Of a stretch of 7,730 bases of DNA, positions 1 to 6,380 are shown in pieces. The position numbers and the translations under genes were made by a program. The stretch covers positions 1-7,730 of the forward strand of contig DASRSE010000300.1 of assembly GCA_035656655.1 (NCBI GenBank). Direction: 5' to 3'. The stretch is from DASRSE01 sp035656655 (GTDB taxonomy: Bacteria; Planctomycetota; Planctomycetia; Pirellulales; DASRSE01). The notes beneath the pieces were generated by a model that ran no database searches, had not been told where the DNA came from, and worked only from the letters and a program-made list of their open reading frames with translations. The number at the start of each line of letters is the position of its first letter. The first letter of the stretch is position 1.

Positions 1-206
1 GTCTGGCTTTGAACATTTTGCAGCGCGACACTTCGTTAAAGGGAAGTCTCCGCAGCAAACGCAAGCGGTGCGGCTGGTGCGAACGCACCTTTGAACAACT
101 CCTGGCCGGTTTTGCCGAGAATTAACACTCGATTGCCCTGCACAATAGCGACTGACGTCGTTACGGTGGCGGTCAGGATAGCGCGAAATGGCCTGGCCGG
201 GCGGCG
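1..206. other. Region downstream of trpD, no gene supported
   Basis: This stretch lies 3' of trpD and runs to the window edge. On the minus strand the trpD frame stays open for 56 codons beyond the TGA, ending at a TAA at 36-38, but it has no ATG. TrpD is already full family length at its TGA, so I do not read the extension as coding. No clear terminator hairpin with a T-tract was found for trpD here. Confidence 0.4.
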
Positions 207-1238
207 TCAGCGTGCTTGCGATCGGGCGGCGAGTCGCGCGAGCAAATCGGCCGCCGCGCCGCTCGCCAAGGCCTCCGCGCAGCGGCTCATCGCGCTCGGC
301 AAATCGGCCGCGGCTCCGGCCGTCAGCAGCGCCGCGGCCGCGTTGATCAGCGTAATGTCGCGGGCCGCGCCGGGCTGGTTGGCTAGCACCGCGCGAATCA
401 CCGCGGCGCTCGCTTCCGGCCCCTCCACGGCCAGCGCCGCGGGGTCCGCGCGATCGACGCCAAAATCTGCCGGCGTCCAACGAAATTCGCGCCGCGTGCC
501 GTCGGCCGCGACCTCCGTCACCAGCGTCTCCGCGCAGACGGTGACTTCATCCAGCCCGTCCGCGCCATGCACGACCAGCGCTCGCCGCACCCCCAACTTC
601 GCGAGCGCGTCGGCCAGCAACGGGCGAAAACTGGCTTGGCCGACCCCCAGCAAGCGATACGGCGCATTCGCCGGGTTCGTAAGCGGACCCAGCAAATTGA
701 AGATCGTCCGCCCCCCCAAGGCACGACGCACGTCTGATACTTGCTTCATCGCCGGGTGCAGCAGCGGGGCGAAGCAAAAGCAGAGCCCTAGTTCCGCGAG
801 ACACGCTTCGACCGTCGCCACGCTGGCTTCGACGTTCACGCCGAGCGCCGTCAGGACATCGGCTGAGCCGGAGCGGCTAGTCACTTTGCGATTGCCGTGC
901 TTGGCGACCGGAACTCCGGCCGCCGCGGTGACCAGCGCCGCGGCCGTGCTGATATTGAACGTGGAACTGCCGTCGCCGCCGGTGCCACACGTATCGAGCA
1001 GGCCGGTCCGCTCCGAGCGGATGGGGATCATCTGCTGGCGCAGCGCGCTGGCCGCTCCGGCGATCTCGTCGGCCGTCTCGCCTTTGCTGCGCAGCGCGGT
1101 CAGCAACAGACCCAATTCCCCCGGCGAACAGCGTCCTTGAACGACCTGCTGAAACAAGTCCGCCGCTTCGCTTTGCGAGAGATTTTCGCCGGCTGAGAGC
1201 CGGCCCAAGATTGTCGCGAGCAAAAAATCGTTTCCCAT
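207..1238 (-). CDS. trpD: Anthranilate phosphoribosyltransferase TrpD
   Basis: This cytoplasmic enzyme of tryptophan synthesis transfers the phosphoribosyl group of PRPP to anthranilate, giving N-(5-phosphoribosyl)anthranilate and pyrophosphate (EC 2.4.2.18). The 343-residue product is full length for the family. It has a small N-terminal helical domain (about 1-70) followed by the phosphoribosyltransferase domain. The PRPP-binding glycine loop CGTGGDG is at 84-90, followed by NIST at 95-98. The KHGNR segment is at 113-117 and SRSGSAD at 121-127. The anthranilate-side motif RTIFNLLGPLTNPA is at 177-190, and the acidic metal-binding DGLDE is at 227-231. The ATG at 1238 sits about 5 bases after a weak GGAAG and is the first Met that gives a normal N-terminus. 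An upstream ATG at about 1246 is out of frame. No other trp gene is visible, so it is an orphan here, divergent from the thioesterase across 215 bases. Identification is secure from the motifs. Confidence 0.98.
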   Translation of the reverse strand: MGNDFLLATILGRLSAGENLSQSEAADLFQQVVQGRCSPGELGLLLTALRSKGETADEIAGAASALRQQMIPIRSERTGLLDTCGTGGDGSSTFNISTAAALVTAAAGVPVAKHGNRKVTSRSGSADVLTALGVNVEASVATVEACLAELGLCFCFAPLLHPAMKQVSDVRRALGGRTIFNLLGPLTNPANAPYRLLGVGQASFRPLLADALAKLGVRRALVVHGADGLDEVTVCAETLVTEVAADGTRREFRWTPADFGVDRADPAALAVEGPEASAAVIRAVLANQPGAARDITLINAAAALLTAGAAADLPSAMSRCAEALASGAAADLLARLAARSQAR

Positions 1239-1453
1239 TGGCTTCCGTTCGAGGTTGGCATCTGCGACAAAGAGTTTAGCAAAAAGGTCTGACTCATGGC
1301 AGCCGGCGAAACTCGCCGAGCACGATCTCGGCAGCGGACGCTGCCAAGTTGCGGCCGCCGAACGGACCGCCGGTTTGCCGCGTTCGCTTCAAAGGCACGG
1401 ATCGCCGTCGCCAGCCATTTTGCCCCAGTCCGTTTCGTGAGCCCCTTGGCCCC
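1239..1453. other. Divergent intergenic region trpD / thioesterase
   Basis: The 215 bases between the two divergent starts must hold both promoters unless translation starts further upstream. On the minus strand a TAAACT about 40 bases before the trpD start is a possible -10 element, but its -35 match is poor. No strong operator, attenuator leader peptide or T-box-like structure was recognised upstream of trpD. Confidence 0.35.
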
Positions 1454-1861
1454 ATGCCCATGCTTCTTGAACACGATCTGTTGATTCGCGTCCGTTATCA
1501 AGAAACGGACGGACAAGCGCGGCTGCATCACGCCAACTATTTCACCTACTTTGAACTTGGTCGCACGGAGATGTTGCGCGCGTCCGGCCACACGTATCGC
1601 CAGGTGGAAGAACAAGGGCTGATGTTGGTGGTCGCGGAGATTGGCTGCCGCTACTTCTTGCCTGCCGCGTACGATGATTTGCTCACGCTGCGCACGCGGA
1701 TCGTGAGCGCGAAAGGAGCGCGGATCGAGCACGCGTATCAGGTTTTTCGCGGCGCGGAATTGTTGGCGGAAGGGCGCAGCGTAGTCGCGTGCATCGACCG
1801 GTCGGGCCGCGTCCGCCGCTTGCCCGATTGGCTCAAAGGCGAATCGCCTGCTGCCGGCTAG
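1454..1861 (+). CDS. YbgC/4HBT-family acyl-CoA thioesterase
   Basis: The product is a 135-residue single-domain hotdog-fold protein, the usual length for this family. These enzymes hydrolyse acyl-CoA thioesters in the cytoplasm; the physiological substrate cannot be told from sequence. The signature block is at 14-40: RYQETD, with D19 at the position of the family's catalytic aspartate, then HHANYFTYFELGRTE, with H26 matching the conserved histidine of YbgC. The downstream YFLPAAYDDLL (67-77) matches the Y-x-x-P-A-x-x-D-D-x-L strand region of YbgC. The start at 1454 places the first strand at residue 8; Met3 (1460) is an equally plausible start. An in-frame ATG at 1349 would add 35 Arg/Pro-rich residues with no family counterpart, so I rejected it. 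No clear Shine-Dalgarno sequence is seen. No tol-pal genes are adjacent, unlike E. coli ybgC, so a Tol-Pal role is not implied. The gene is convergent with the TPR gene, 85 bases apart. Confidence 0.9.
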   Translation: MPMLLEHDLLIRVRYQETDGQARLHHANYFTYFELGRTEMLRASGHTYRQVEEQGLMLVVAEIGCRYFLPAAYDDLLTLRTRIVSAKGARIEHAYQVFRGAELLAEGRSVVACIDRSGRVRRLPDWLKGESPAAG

Positions 1862-1946
1862 CCGCCCGTTGCGGAATGCGCTCGTGGCATTTTCCAATCT
1901 CGCCAGGTGCAGCACGGCTCGTAGCATCGGCGCAAAAGGTCCCGAT

Positions 1947-2897
1947 TTATCGCATCTGCGTTGAGGCTTGTTGCGCGACGCGAATGCGCTCGAGCAATTG
2001 CTGGCCGGGCCGATACTTGGGATCGAGGACGAGCGCTTGCTCGAGGCATTTTTGGGCTTCGAGCGGGCGCTTCGCCAGCAACTTCGTTTCGGCCAAATTG
2101 CAGGCTAATTCCGCGGTGGGAGGGCCGCGCTGCAGCGCCAAAACAAAACTGTCCGAGGCATCGTCGTAGCGGCCCAGGGCCGTCAGCGCCAGACCTTGCA
2201 AGCGGAGGGGGGACTGTGGTTCGTCGCCCGGTGCGTACGTGTCGAGCAAGGTTTGCAGCGTGACCAGGGCGCGCTGCGGCTGCCCTGCTTGGCGATACGC
2301 TTCGGCCGTTTCGAGCAAGAGCTGGCGGTCGTCGCGGCGATAGCCCAGCGCGCGTTGAAAGTCGGCCAGCGCTTCGGGCGTGTCGGCGGCCGCCTGCAGC
2401 GCGCGCCCGTGCAGTGCCCAGGCCCGCGCCGATTTCGGTTCCAGCGCCAAGGCCCGCTCGGCGCGCTTCCGCGCTTCGTCAGGCTTGCCCAGCTCGAGCT
2501 CCATTTCGCCCAAGCGAATTTCGAGATCCGCATTGTTTCTCGACAGTTTGAGGGCATCTTCGAGTTGCGCGAGCGCCTCGGCCTTCGCGCCGCGATGCCA
2601 CAAGATTTCGGCGTATTGCCGGCGCGCCTCCGCGTCCGCCGGACAAGTGTGGGTCGCCTGCACCAGAAGGGTCTCGGCGGTATCCCACTCGCCGCGCTCC
2701 ATCGCGCTCATTCCGCGCTGCGAAAGTTGCCGTGCATTTTCGACCGACTTCGGCACCGCTCCATCGCGAAAGGGAAACGCGCAGCCGGAACATTCGATCG
2801 CCAACAGCGCCAAACTCCAGACGATCGCCCGCCGCAGCGACGAGCGATGAAGCTCGCGACGCAATCGCAGCGCGCGAAAATGGCGGATGAAGCCCAT
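1947..2897 (-). CDS. TPR-repeat protein, probable lipoprotein
   Basis: The 316-residue protein is built almost entirely of tetratricopeptide repeats. About seven 34-residue units run from roughly residue 56 to 297. Typical A-helix and B-helix signatures include AEARRQYAEILWHRGAKAEA, the unit ending in ALALEPKS, and the last one ending in LVLDPKY. TPRs mediate protein-protein contacts; no catalytic domain is present. The N-terminus has a long basic region (many Arg at 5-23), a hydrophobic stretch at about 24-34, and ECSGC ending at C39. This resembles a type II signal peptide, although Cys at the -3 position is atypical of a lipobox. If processed, the protein would be anchored at the outer face of a membrane. 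The start is uncertain: Met at 2897 gives the most compact signal, while an in-frame Met at 2999 would add 34 residues. Neither has a well-spaced Shine-Dalgarno sequence. A reading frame open back to 3857 overlaps the opposite-strand gene and is not believed. The gene is divergent from the 3150 gene. The partner is unknown. Confidence 0.85.
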   Translation of the reverse strand: MGFIRHFRALRLRRELHRSSLRRAIVWSLALLAIECSGCAFPFRDGAVPKSVENARQLSQRGMSAMERGEWDTAETLLVQATHTCPADAEARRQYAEILWHRGAKAEALAQLEDALKLSRNNADLEIRLGEMELELGKPDEARKRAERALALEPKSARAWALHGRALQAAADTPEALADFQRALGYRRDDRQLLLETAEAYRQAGQPQRALVTLQTLLDTYAPGDEPQSPLRLQGLALTALGRYDDASDSFVLALQRGPPTAELACNLAETKLLAKRPLEAQKCLEQALVLDPKYRPGQQLLERIRVAQQASTQMR

Positions 2898-3149
2898 GCG
2901 AGAAAACACGTGGCGAGGGGCGAGAAAAAGCGGGCGAATCGTAGCAAAGAGGGAGGATTGAAACAATCGCGACCAAGCGGTTTTTGCCGCGGAATTCATC
3001 TCCGCCGACCGGCGGCGGCGCGGAGCGAGCGCATCCGTTTGGCCGCTCGAACCAAGCCTTCGATCCAGTTCCGGACAAGTTCCAGAAAATGGACCGGCGG
3101 ACCCGCGACTCCCCTTCTCTTGCCCAGATTTCCCTCTTATCATGCCAGG

Positions 3150-3584
3150 ATGCCAGCACTTTTTGACAAACTGGGAATCGCTTTTCAGTACCCCGAGAAT
3201 TGGGCGTTGAACGTCGACGACGCCATGCCCGGCGCGATCGCGGTGACGGTCACCAGCCCCAGCGGCGCGTTTTGGTCGGCGACGATGCATCCGCAACAAG
3301 CCGATCCGCAAGACTTGGTGGACGCGGTGCTGGCGGCGATGCGGCAAGAATATCAAAGTCTGGAGGCGGAGCCGATCCGAGAAACGATCCTCGGCCACGA
3401 GATCGTCGGCTACGAGCTGAATTTCTTCTATGTCGACCTGGTCGGGACAGGCCAAGTCCGAGCCGTCAGCTTTCCGTGGACGACGTTTGCGATCCATTGC
3501 CAGGCGGAAGATCGCGAATTCACGCAGTTTCAACCCGTTTTTGACGCGATGACGCTCAGCTTGATCCAGAGCAGCAGCGTCTAG
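3150..3584 (+). CDS. Conserved-looking protein of unknown function (possible PsbP/Mog1-like fold)
   Basis: I do not recognise this 144-residue protein with certainty. It has no signal peptide or membrane segment, so it is probably cytoplasmic. The order of elements is: an N-terminal IAFQYPENWAL (10-20), a Ser/Thr-rich beta segment with TSPSGAFWSATM (35-46), an amphipathic helix (about 53-72), the strand pair HEIVGYELNFFYVDL (83-97), a strand RAVSFPWTTFAIHCQA (104-119), and a C-terminal helix at about 126-140. The opening 'F-x-Y-P-x-x-W' and the closing 'F-x-x-M-x-x-S-L' resemble small stress-protein domains of the PsbP/Mog1/DcrB (DUF1795) type. That is a pattern-level inference. The start at 3150 is chosen because the hydrophobic first strand begins immediately after it; an ATG at 3142 is out of frame, and no Shine-Dalgarno sequence is visible. 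The frame is open upstream to 2196, but that part is antisense to the TPR gene and is not coding. The gene stands alone, divergent from the TPR gene by 252 bases. Confidence 0.75.
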   Translation: MPALFDKLGIAFQYPENWALNVDDAMPGAIAVTVTSPSGAFWSATMHPQQADPQDLVDAVLAAMRQEYQSLEAEPIRETILGHEIVGYELNFFYVDLVGTGQVRAVSFPWTTFAIHCQAEDREFTQFQPVFDAMTLSLIQSSSV

Positions 3585-3632
3585 CCGCCGGTGGAATCTG
3601 GCCAGCAGGCTCGCTCGCAGGGGCGGTGCTGC

Positions 3633-3649
3633 TTTGTAAAATTTACAAA
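3633..3649. promoter_or_regulatory. Perfect 8+1+8 AT-rich palindrome, candidate operator
   Basis: TTTGTAAA, one central A, then TTTACAAA form a perfect inverted repeat in an otherwise GC-rich stretch. The size and symmetry suit a dimeric transcription-factor site. It lies 48 bases after the stop of the 3150 gene and 650 bases before the sulfite reductase, so the target would be an unrecognised transcript starting near here. A role in the 3' end of the upstream mRNA is the alternative. Confidence 0.35.
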
Positions 3650-3717
3650 ACGGGCGACTTCGCGATGTCAGAATAGAGAACTTGGCGAAACGCGAGCTCG
3701 TCGGTGAAGCCTGATTC

Positions 3718-3753
3718 GGCCCGTCTTTTTCGCGTGCGGCAAAAAAACGGGCC
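3718..3753. repeat. Long hairpin with T-run and A-run in its arms
   Basis: GGCCCGT, a C, then TTTTT (3718-3730) can pair with the A-run and ACGGGCC (to 3753). This gives about 12 pairs with one C-A mismatch and a 10-base loop. The T-run is inside the stem rather than after it, so it is not a canonical terminator. It may be a structural element of an RNA or a cruciform-forming site. Confidence 0.45.
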
Positions 3754-3795
3754 AGTTCAACTCGCTTGGCACGCCGACTGCGATAGGCCCCTTCG

Positions 3796-3960
3796 CACAT
3801 GTTCGACCCAGTTGGCCGCGGCTCGAGGCGACCGTTGGTTGCCCGAGCCTCGACCAAGACATGTTGCCTCGCCTTGAAGGCGGCGCATCAGAACATGGCA
3901 CCGTGATTCTTAGTGCCACGGCGTCGCAGTTGGACGTCGCAAGCCCGCCACGGGCGTGAG
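3796..3960. repeat. Cluster of adjacent inverted repeats, repeat-element-like
   Basis: Three hairpins follow each other closely. The first (3820-3849) pairs GGCTC, GGC and ACC with GGT, GCC and GAGCC around a GTT loop. The second (3860-3897) has CATGTT against AACATG, enclosing CGCCTT-G-AAGGCG (3870-3882). The third (3897-3917) pairs GGCAC with GTGCC. ACATGTT also occurs twice in direct orientation, at about 3798 and 3859. This density of short symmetric elements in a gene-free stretch resembles dispersed intergenic repeats of planctomycete genomes. Copy number elsewhere cannot be seen from one window. Confidence 0.45.
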
Positions 3961-3979
3961 CCAGTTTGTCGCGGTTGAA

Positions 3980-4024
3980 GAGCCCGGTTGGCCTCTTGCC
4001 TCAGGCCAGCCGGGTTCTTTTTTT
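3980..4024 (+). terminator. Strong rho-independent terminator
   Basis: A 15-base arm (3980-3994) pairs fully with 4003-4017, counting two G-U wobbles, around an 8-base loop, and is followed by seven T (4018-4024). Orientation is plus strand. The nearest recognised plus-strand gene ends 395 bases upstream, so it ends either a long 3' UTR or a separate untranslated RNA. It also insulates the sulfite reductase from upstream transcription. Confidence 0.85.
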
Positions 4025-4225
4025 GCGCAGCACATCAACCGGCAAGGCGACCAGCTTCTCGGCAAATTTTTCCAGGCCCGCTCGCCACCGCGGCAGTTGC
4101 CATCTGCTGACGGTCCCCGTTTCCAAATGTCCAGCGGCCGGGCCGCGCGCAATCGCCTTCCGGTTCGTCAAATTCGTCGTTGAAACTGCCTTTGTTTGCT
4201 GTGGCAAGCAGGGCAGACTTTGCGA

Positions 4226-4260
4226 TATACTCTTGATTGCTCGAACAGAATGTCAATAAT
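4226..4260 (+). promoter_or_regulatory. Candidate sigma-70 promoter(s) of the sulfite reductase gene
   Basis: TTGATT (4233-4238) and AATAAT (4255-4260), separated by 16 bases, match the -35/-10 consensus well and would give a leader of about 35 bases. An alternative -10, TATACT (4226-4231), has no good -35 and would need an activator. The surrounding 4216-4300 is distinctly AT-rich against the GC-rich background. No known cys regulator site was recognised. Confidence 0.4.
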
Positions 4261-4301
4261 CATTGTAATCTTAGTAAACATTTTTCTGCCGACCATTTTC
4301 C

Positions 4302-6035
4302 ATGTCCGAAACGAAAAAACTGACGCCGGCTGAGGAAGCCAAGGTCCAGAGCAACTATCTGCGCGGCACGATCGCCCAAGAGCTCCACGATGGCAACGAC
4401 GTGTTCGGCAAGTCGAATGGATTGTTGCTGAAGTTTCACGGCACATATCAACAGGACAATCGCGACGATCGAGGCGCGCCAAAAGAGGCAGGCAAGAAGT
4501 CCGCGCGTCAGTATTCCTTCATGGTCCGGACGAAGATCCCCGGCGGAAAGCTCACGCCCGATCAGTTGCTGGCGGAACTCGATCTGTGCGACCAGATCGG
4601 CAATACGACGTTGCGGATAACCACGCGGCAGGGCTTGCAATTGCACGGCGTGGTGAAAAAGAATCTGCATCAGGCGATTCATCGCATCAACGAGGTGCAG
4701 CTTTCGACGCTAGCGGCCTGCGGCGATGTCGAGCGCAACTTGATGTGCTGTCCGGCCCCGTATCACCAGGACCCAGTCCACGACCAGCTCCAACAATTGG
4801 CCGACAGCATCGCGAAGCATTTATGCCCGCGAACGAAGGCTTATCACGAGCTGTGGGTGGCCGACCCGCAGACCGGCGAAGAGCACTTGGCAGGCGGCGG
4901 TTCGGCCGGTCACGAAATCGAGCCGATTTATGGTTCGACCTATCTGCCGCGCAAGTTCAAAACGGCGGTCGGTCTGCCCGGCGATAATTGCGTCGATTTG
5001 TACGCGAACGATTTGGGCCTGATGGCGATTTGCGACGACTTTAAGATCGTCGGTTACAACGTCGTGGTCGGAGGCAGCTTCGGCGTGACGCCGAGCGCAG
5101 CCAAGACGTTTCCGGCGATTGCGAAGCGAATGGCGTTTATTGCGCCGGAACAGGTACTCGACGTGGCCGCCGCCACGGTCCGGGTGTTCCGCGACCATGG
5201 CAATCGCGAAGATCGCAAAACCGCTCGGCTCAAGTATCTGATTGCGAATTGGGGGATCGAACGGTTCAAGGAAACCGTGGAGAAATACTACGGCGCCCAT
5301 CTTGACGATCCGCATCCGCTGGACGTTTTCGGCTTTGACGATCATCTGGGTTGGCATGAGCAAGGCGACGGCCGGTGGTTTTATGGCCTGAACATTGAAA
5401 ATGGCCGCTTGTTGGACAACGAGCAAATGCAACTGAAGACGGCGCTCCGCGAGATTTGCCGCCACTTGCGGCTGCCTGTTCGGCTGACCTCGCACCAGAG
5501 CATTCTGTTCACGAACATTGCCGACGGCGATCGCGCGGCGCTCGAGGAGATTCTGCGGCGGCACCAAGTCCCCTTGTCGCACGAGATTTCCAACGTGCGC
5601 CGCTGGTCGATGGCTTGTCCGGCGCTGCCGACGTGCGGACTAGCCGTGACCGAGAGCGAACGCATTTTGCCGGGCCTGATCGATCAACTGGAGCCGGAAC
5701 TGGCGAAGCTCGGTTTGGCCAACGAGACGTTCACGTTTCGGATGACCGGTTGTCCCAATGGCTGCGCCCGGCCGTACAACTCGGACATTGGGCTGGTCGG
5801 CAAGACGATGAACAAATACACGATTTTCGTGGGGGGCCGCCTGTTGGGCGACCGCCTGAACGTGCTGTACAAAGACCTGGTTCCAGAAGAAGACGTCATT
5901 CCGACGCTCGTGCCGCTGTTCGCTTATTTTAAGCACGCGAAAGAAGCGAACGAAACCTTCGGCGATTTTTGTCACCGCAAAGGCGTCGATGAGCTGCGCA
6001 ACTGGGCGGACCAATTTGCCCCGCAACCGGCATAA
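4302..6035 (+). CDS. sir: Assimilatory sulfite reductase hemoprotein (siroheme, [4Fe-4S]), ferredoxin type
   Basis: This cytoplasmic enzyme carries out the six-electron reduction of sulfite to sulfide for cysteine synthesis. The 577-residue product shows the duplicated ferredoxin-like/SiR-like layout of the nitrite/sulfite reductase family. SNYLRGTIA (17-25) and the half-domain motif TLRITTRQ (103-110) are present. The cluster/siroheme ligands are C439 and C445 (CPALPTC), then C484 and C488 (TGCPNGC). R76, R145, K218 and K220 align with the sulfite-binding R83, R153, K215 and K217 of E. coli CysI, as remembered. The pair K218/K220 with YLPRKFK argues for sulfite over nitrite. RQYSFMVRTK (69-78), KYLIANWGIERF (311-322) and LGWHEQGDG (349-357) are closer to plant and cyanobacterial ferredoxin-dependent SiR (EC 1.8.7.1) than to CysI. 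No cysJ flavoprotein lies nearby, which fits. A label of NADPH-dependent CysI is possible. The ATG at 4302 gives a CysI-like N-terminus; there is no Shine-Dalgarno sequence. It is apparently monocistronic, and neither siroheme nor other cys genes are in view. Confidence 0.95.
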   Translation: MSETKKLTPAEEAKVQSNYLRGTIAQELHDGNDVFGKSNGLLLKFHGTYQQDNRDDRGAPKEAGKKSARQYSFMVRTKIPGGKLTPDQLLAELDLCDQIGNTTLRITTRQGLQLHGVVKKNLHQAIHRINEVQLSTLAACGDVERNLMCCPAPYHQDPVHDQLQQLADSIAKHLCPRTKAYHELWVADPQTGEEHLAGGGSAGHEIEPIYGSTYLPRKFKTAVGLPGDNCVDLYANDLGLMAICDDFKIVGYNVVVGGSFGVTPSAAKTFPAIAKRMAFIAPEQVLDVAAATVRVFRDHGNREDRKTARLKYLIANWGIERFKETVEKYYGAHLDDPHPLDVFGFDDHLGWHEQGDGRWFYGLNIENGRLLDNEQMQLKTALREICRHLRLPVRLTSHQSILFTNIADGDRAALEEILRRHQVPLSHEISNVRRWSMACPALPTCGLAVTESERILPGLIDQLEPELAKLGLANETFTFRMTGCPNGCARPYNSDIGLVGKTMNKYTIFVGGRLLGDRLNVLYKDLVPEEDVIPTLVPLFAYFKHAKEANETFGDFCHRKGVDELRNWADQFAPQPA

Positions 6036-6098
6036 TTGCCAGCCGATAGAAACTCTTCGACCGGCAGCAGATTGGCCGATTCTCCGCTCGTCGCCGCG

Positions 6099-6380
6099 CT
6101 ATCCGCCCGGCTTCCGCATCGCCAAACTGTGCAAGATCAAGACGGAGCCAATCGAGATCAGCGACCAACCGAGCCAGCTCGGCGGCTTGACGACCTTGCG
6201 AATCGGCGCGCTCGACGGATAGAAATCGAGCATGGAAGATTCATTATTCGCGGGCAGGCGCTCGGCGAGAAACCGCGTGACTTTATCGTTGAGCACGAAC
6301 GATTCGACTTGGCGGAATTGCAGGCCCAGCAGGAGGGTCAGCAGCCCTGCCATAAAATAATGATTGCGATTGAGTTGCAT
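6099..6380 (-). CDS. Small two-helix membrane protein of unknown function
   Basis: I do not recognise this 93-residue protein. It has two hydrophobic segments, at about 8-22 (YFMAGLLTLLLGLQF) and 69-87 (WLGWSLISIGSVLILHSLA). They flank a polar loop of some 45 residues, and a short basic tail (RKPGG) closes the protein. By the positive-inside rule, with the basic C-terminus inside, both termini may face the cytoplasm and the loop the periplasm; this is inferred. The start at 6380 is supported by GGGAG with a 6-base spacer, one of the few good ribosome-binding sites in the window. The frame is open to an ATG at 6431, but that adds 17 charged residues ahead of the site. The gene converges on the sulfite reductase (63-base gap) and lies 215 bases downstream of pdxJ on the same strand, so co-transcription with pdxJ is possible but unproven. 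Confidence 0.7.
   Translation of the reverse strand: MQLNRNHYFMAGLLTLLLGLQFRQVESFVLNDKVTRFLAERLPANNESSMLDFYPSSAPIRKVVKPPSWLGWSLISIGSVLILHSLAMRKPGG

Larger units (their letters stand above)
3585..4301. other. 717-base intergenic region with multiple inverted repeats
   Basis: No convincing protein gene is seen on either strand. In order the stretch holds: a weak 5-bp hairpin after the 3150 gene (AGCAG 3604-3608 with CTGCT 3629-3633), a perfect AT palindrome (3633-3649), a long hairpin with T and A runs in its arms (3718-3753), a cluster of hairpins resembling an intergenic repeat unit (3796-3955), a strong terminator (3980-4024), about 190 bases without recognised signals, and an AT-rich promoter region directly before the sulfite reductase. 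Short open frames on the minus strand through 3668-3919 are rich in Arg, Ser and Gly and follow the repeat, so they look spurious. Confidence 0.6.

Noticed and set aside
36..206. In-frame open extension of trpD past its TGA (56 codons), possible readthrough or recoding
   Set aside because: TrpD is complete at the TGA, open frames of this length are common at this GC content, and no recoding signal is visible.
91..1140. 349-residue plus-strand frame antisense to trpD
   Set aside because: It mirrors the GC-rich codon pattern of trpD, is Ala/Ser/Arg-rich without any domain, and trpD has all its catalytic motifs.
1349..1453. Longer thioesterase start at 1349
   Set aside because: It adds 35 Arg/Pro-rich residues absent from the YbgC/4HBT family, whose fold starts directly at the chosen Met.
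1875..1893. Hairpin AATGC/GCATT followed by T's between the thioesterase and TPR genes
   Set aside because: The stem is only 5 bp and the T-run is short and part of the arm, too weak to call a terminator.
2196..3149. Upstream extension of the 3150 gene to 462 residues
   Set aside because: The extra part is antisense to the TPR repeats and has no domain character.
2898..3857. N-terminal extension of the TPR frame to a Met at 3857 (636 residues)
   Set aside because: It would be antisense to the 3150-3584 gene and run through the palindromic region. The extension is Arg-rich and low in recognisable structure, and the export signal begins near 2897.
3585..3980. Matches to tmRNA, RNase P RNA, SRP RNA or 6S RNA
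   Set aside because: None of the conserved cores that I know for these RNAs could be found in either orientation.
4203..4216. TGGCA...GGGCAG resembling a sigma-54 promoter before sir
   Set aside because: The spacing between the GG and GC elements is 8, not the required 10 bases.
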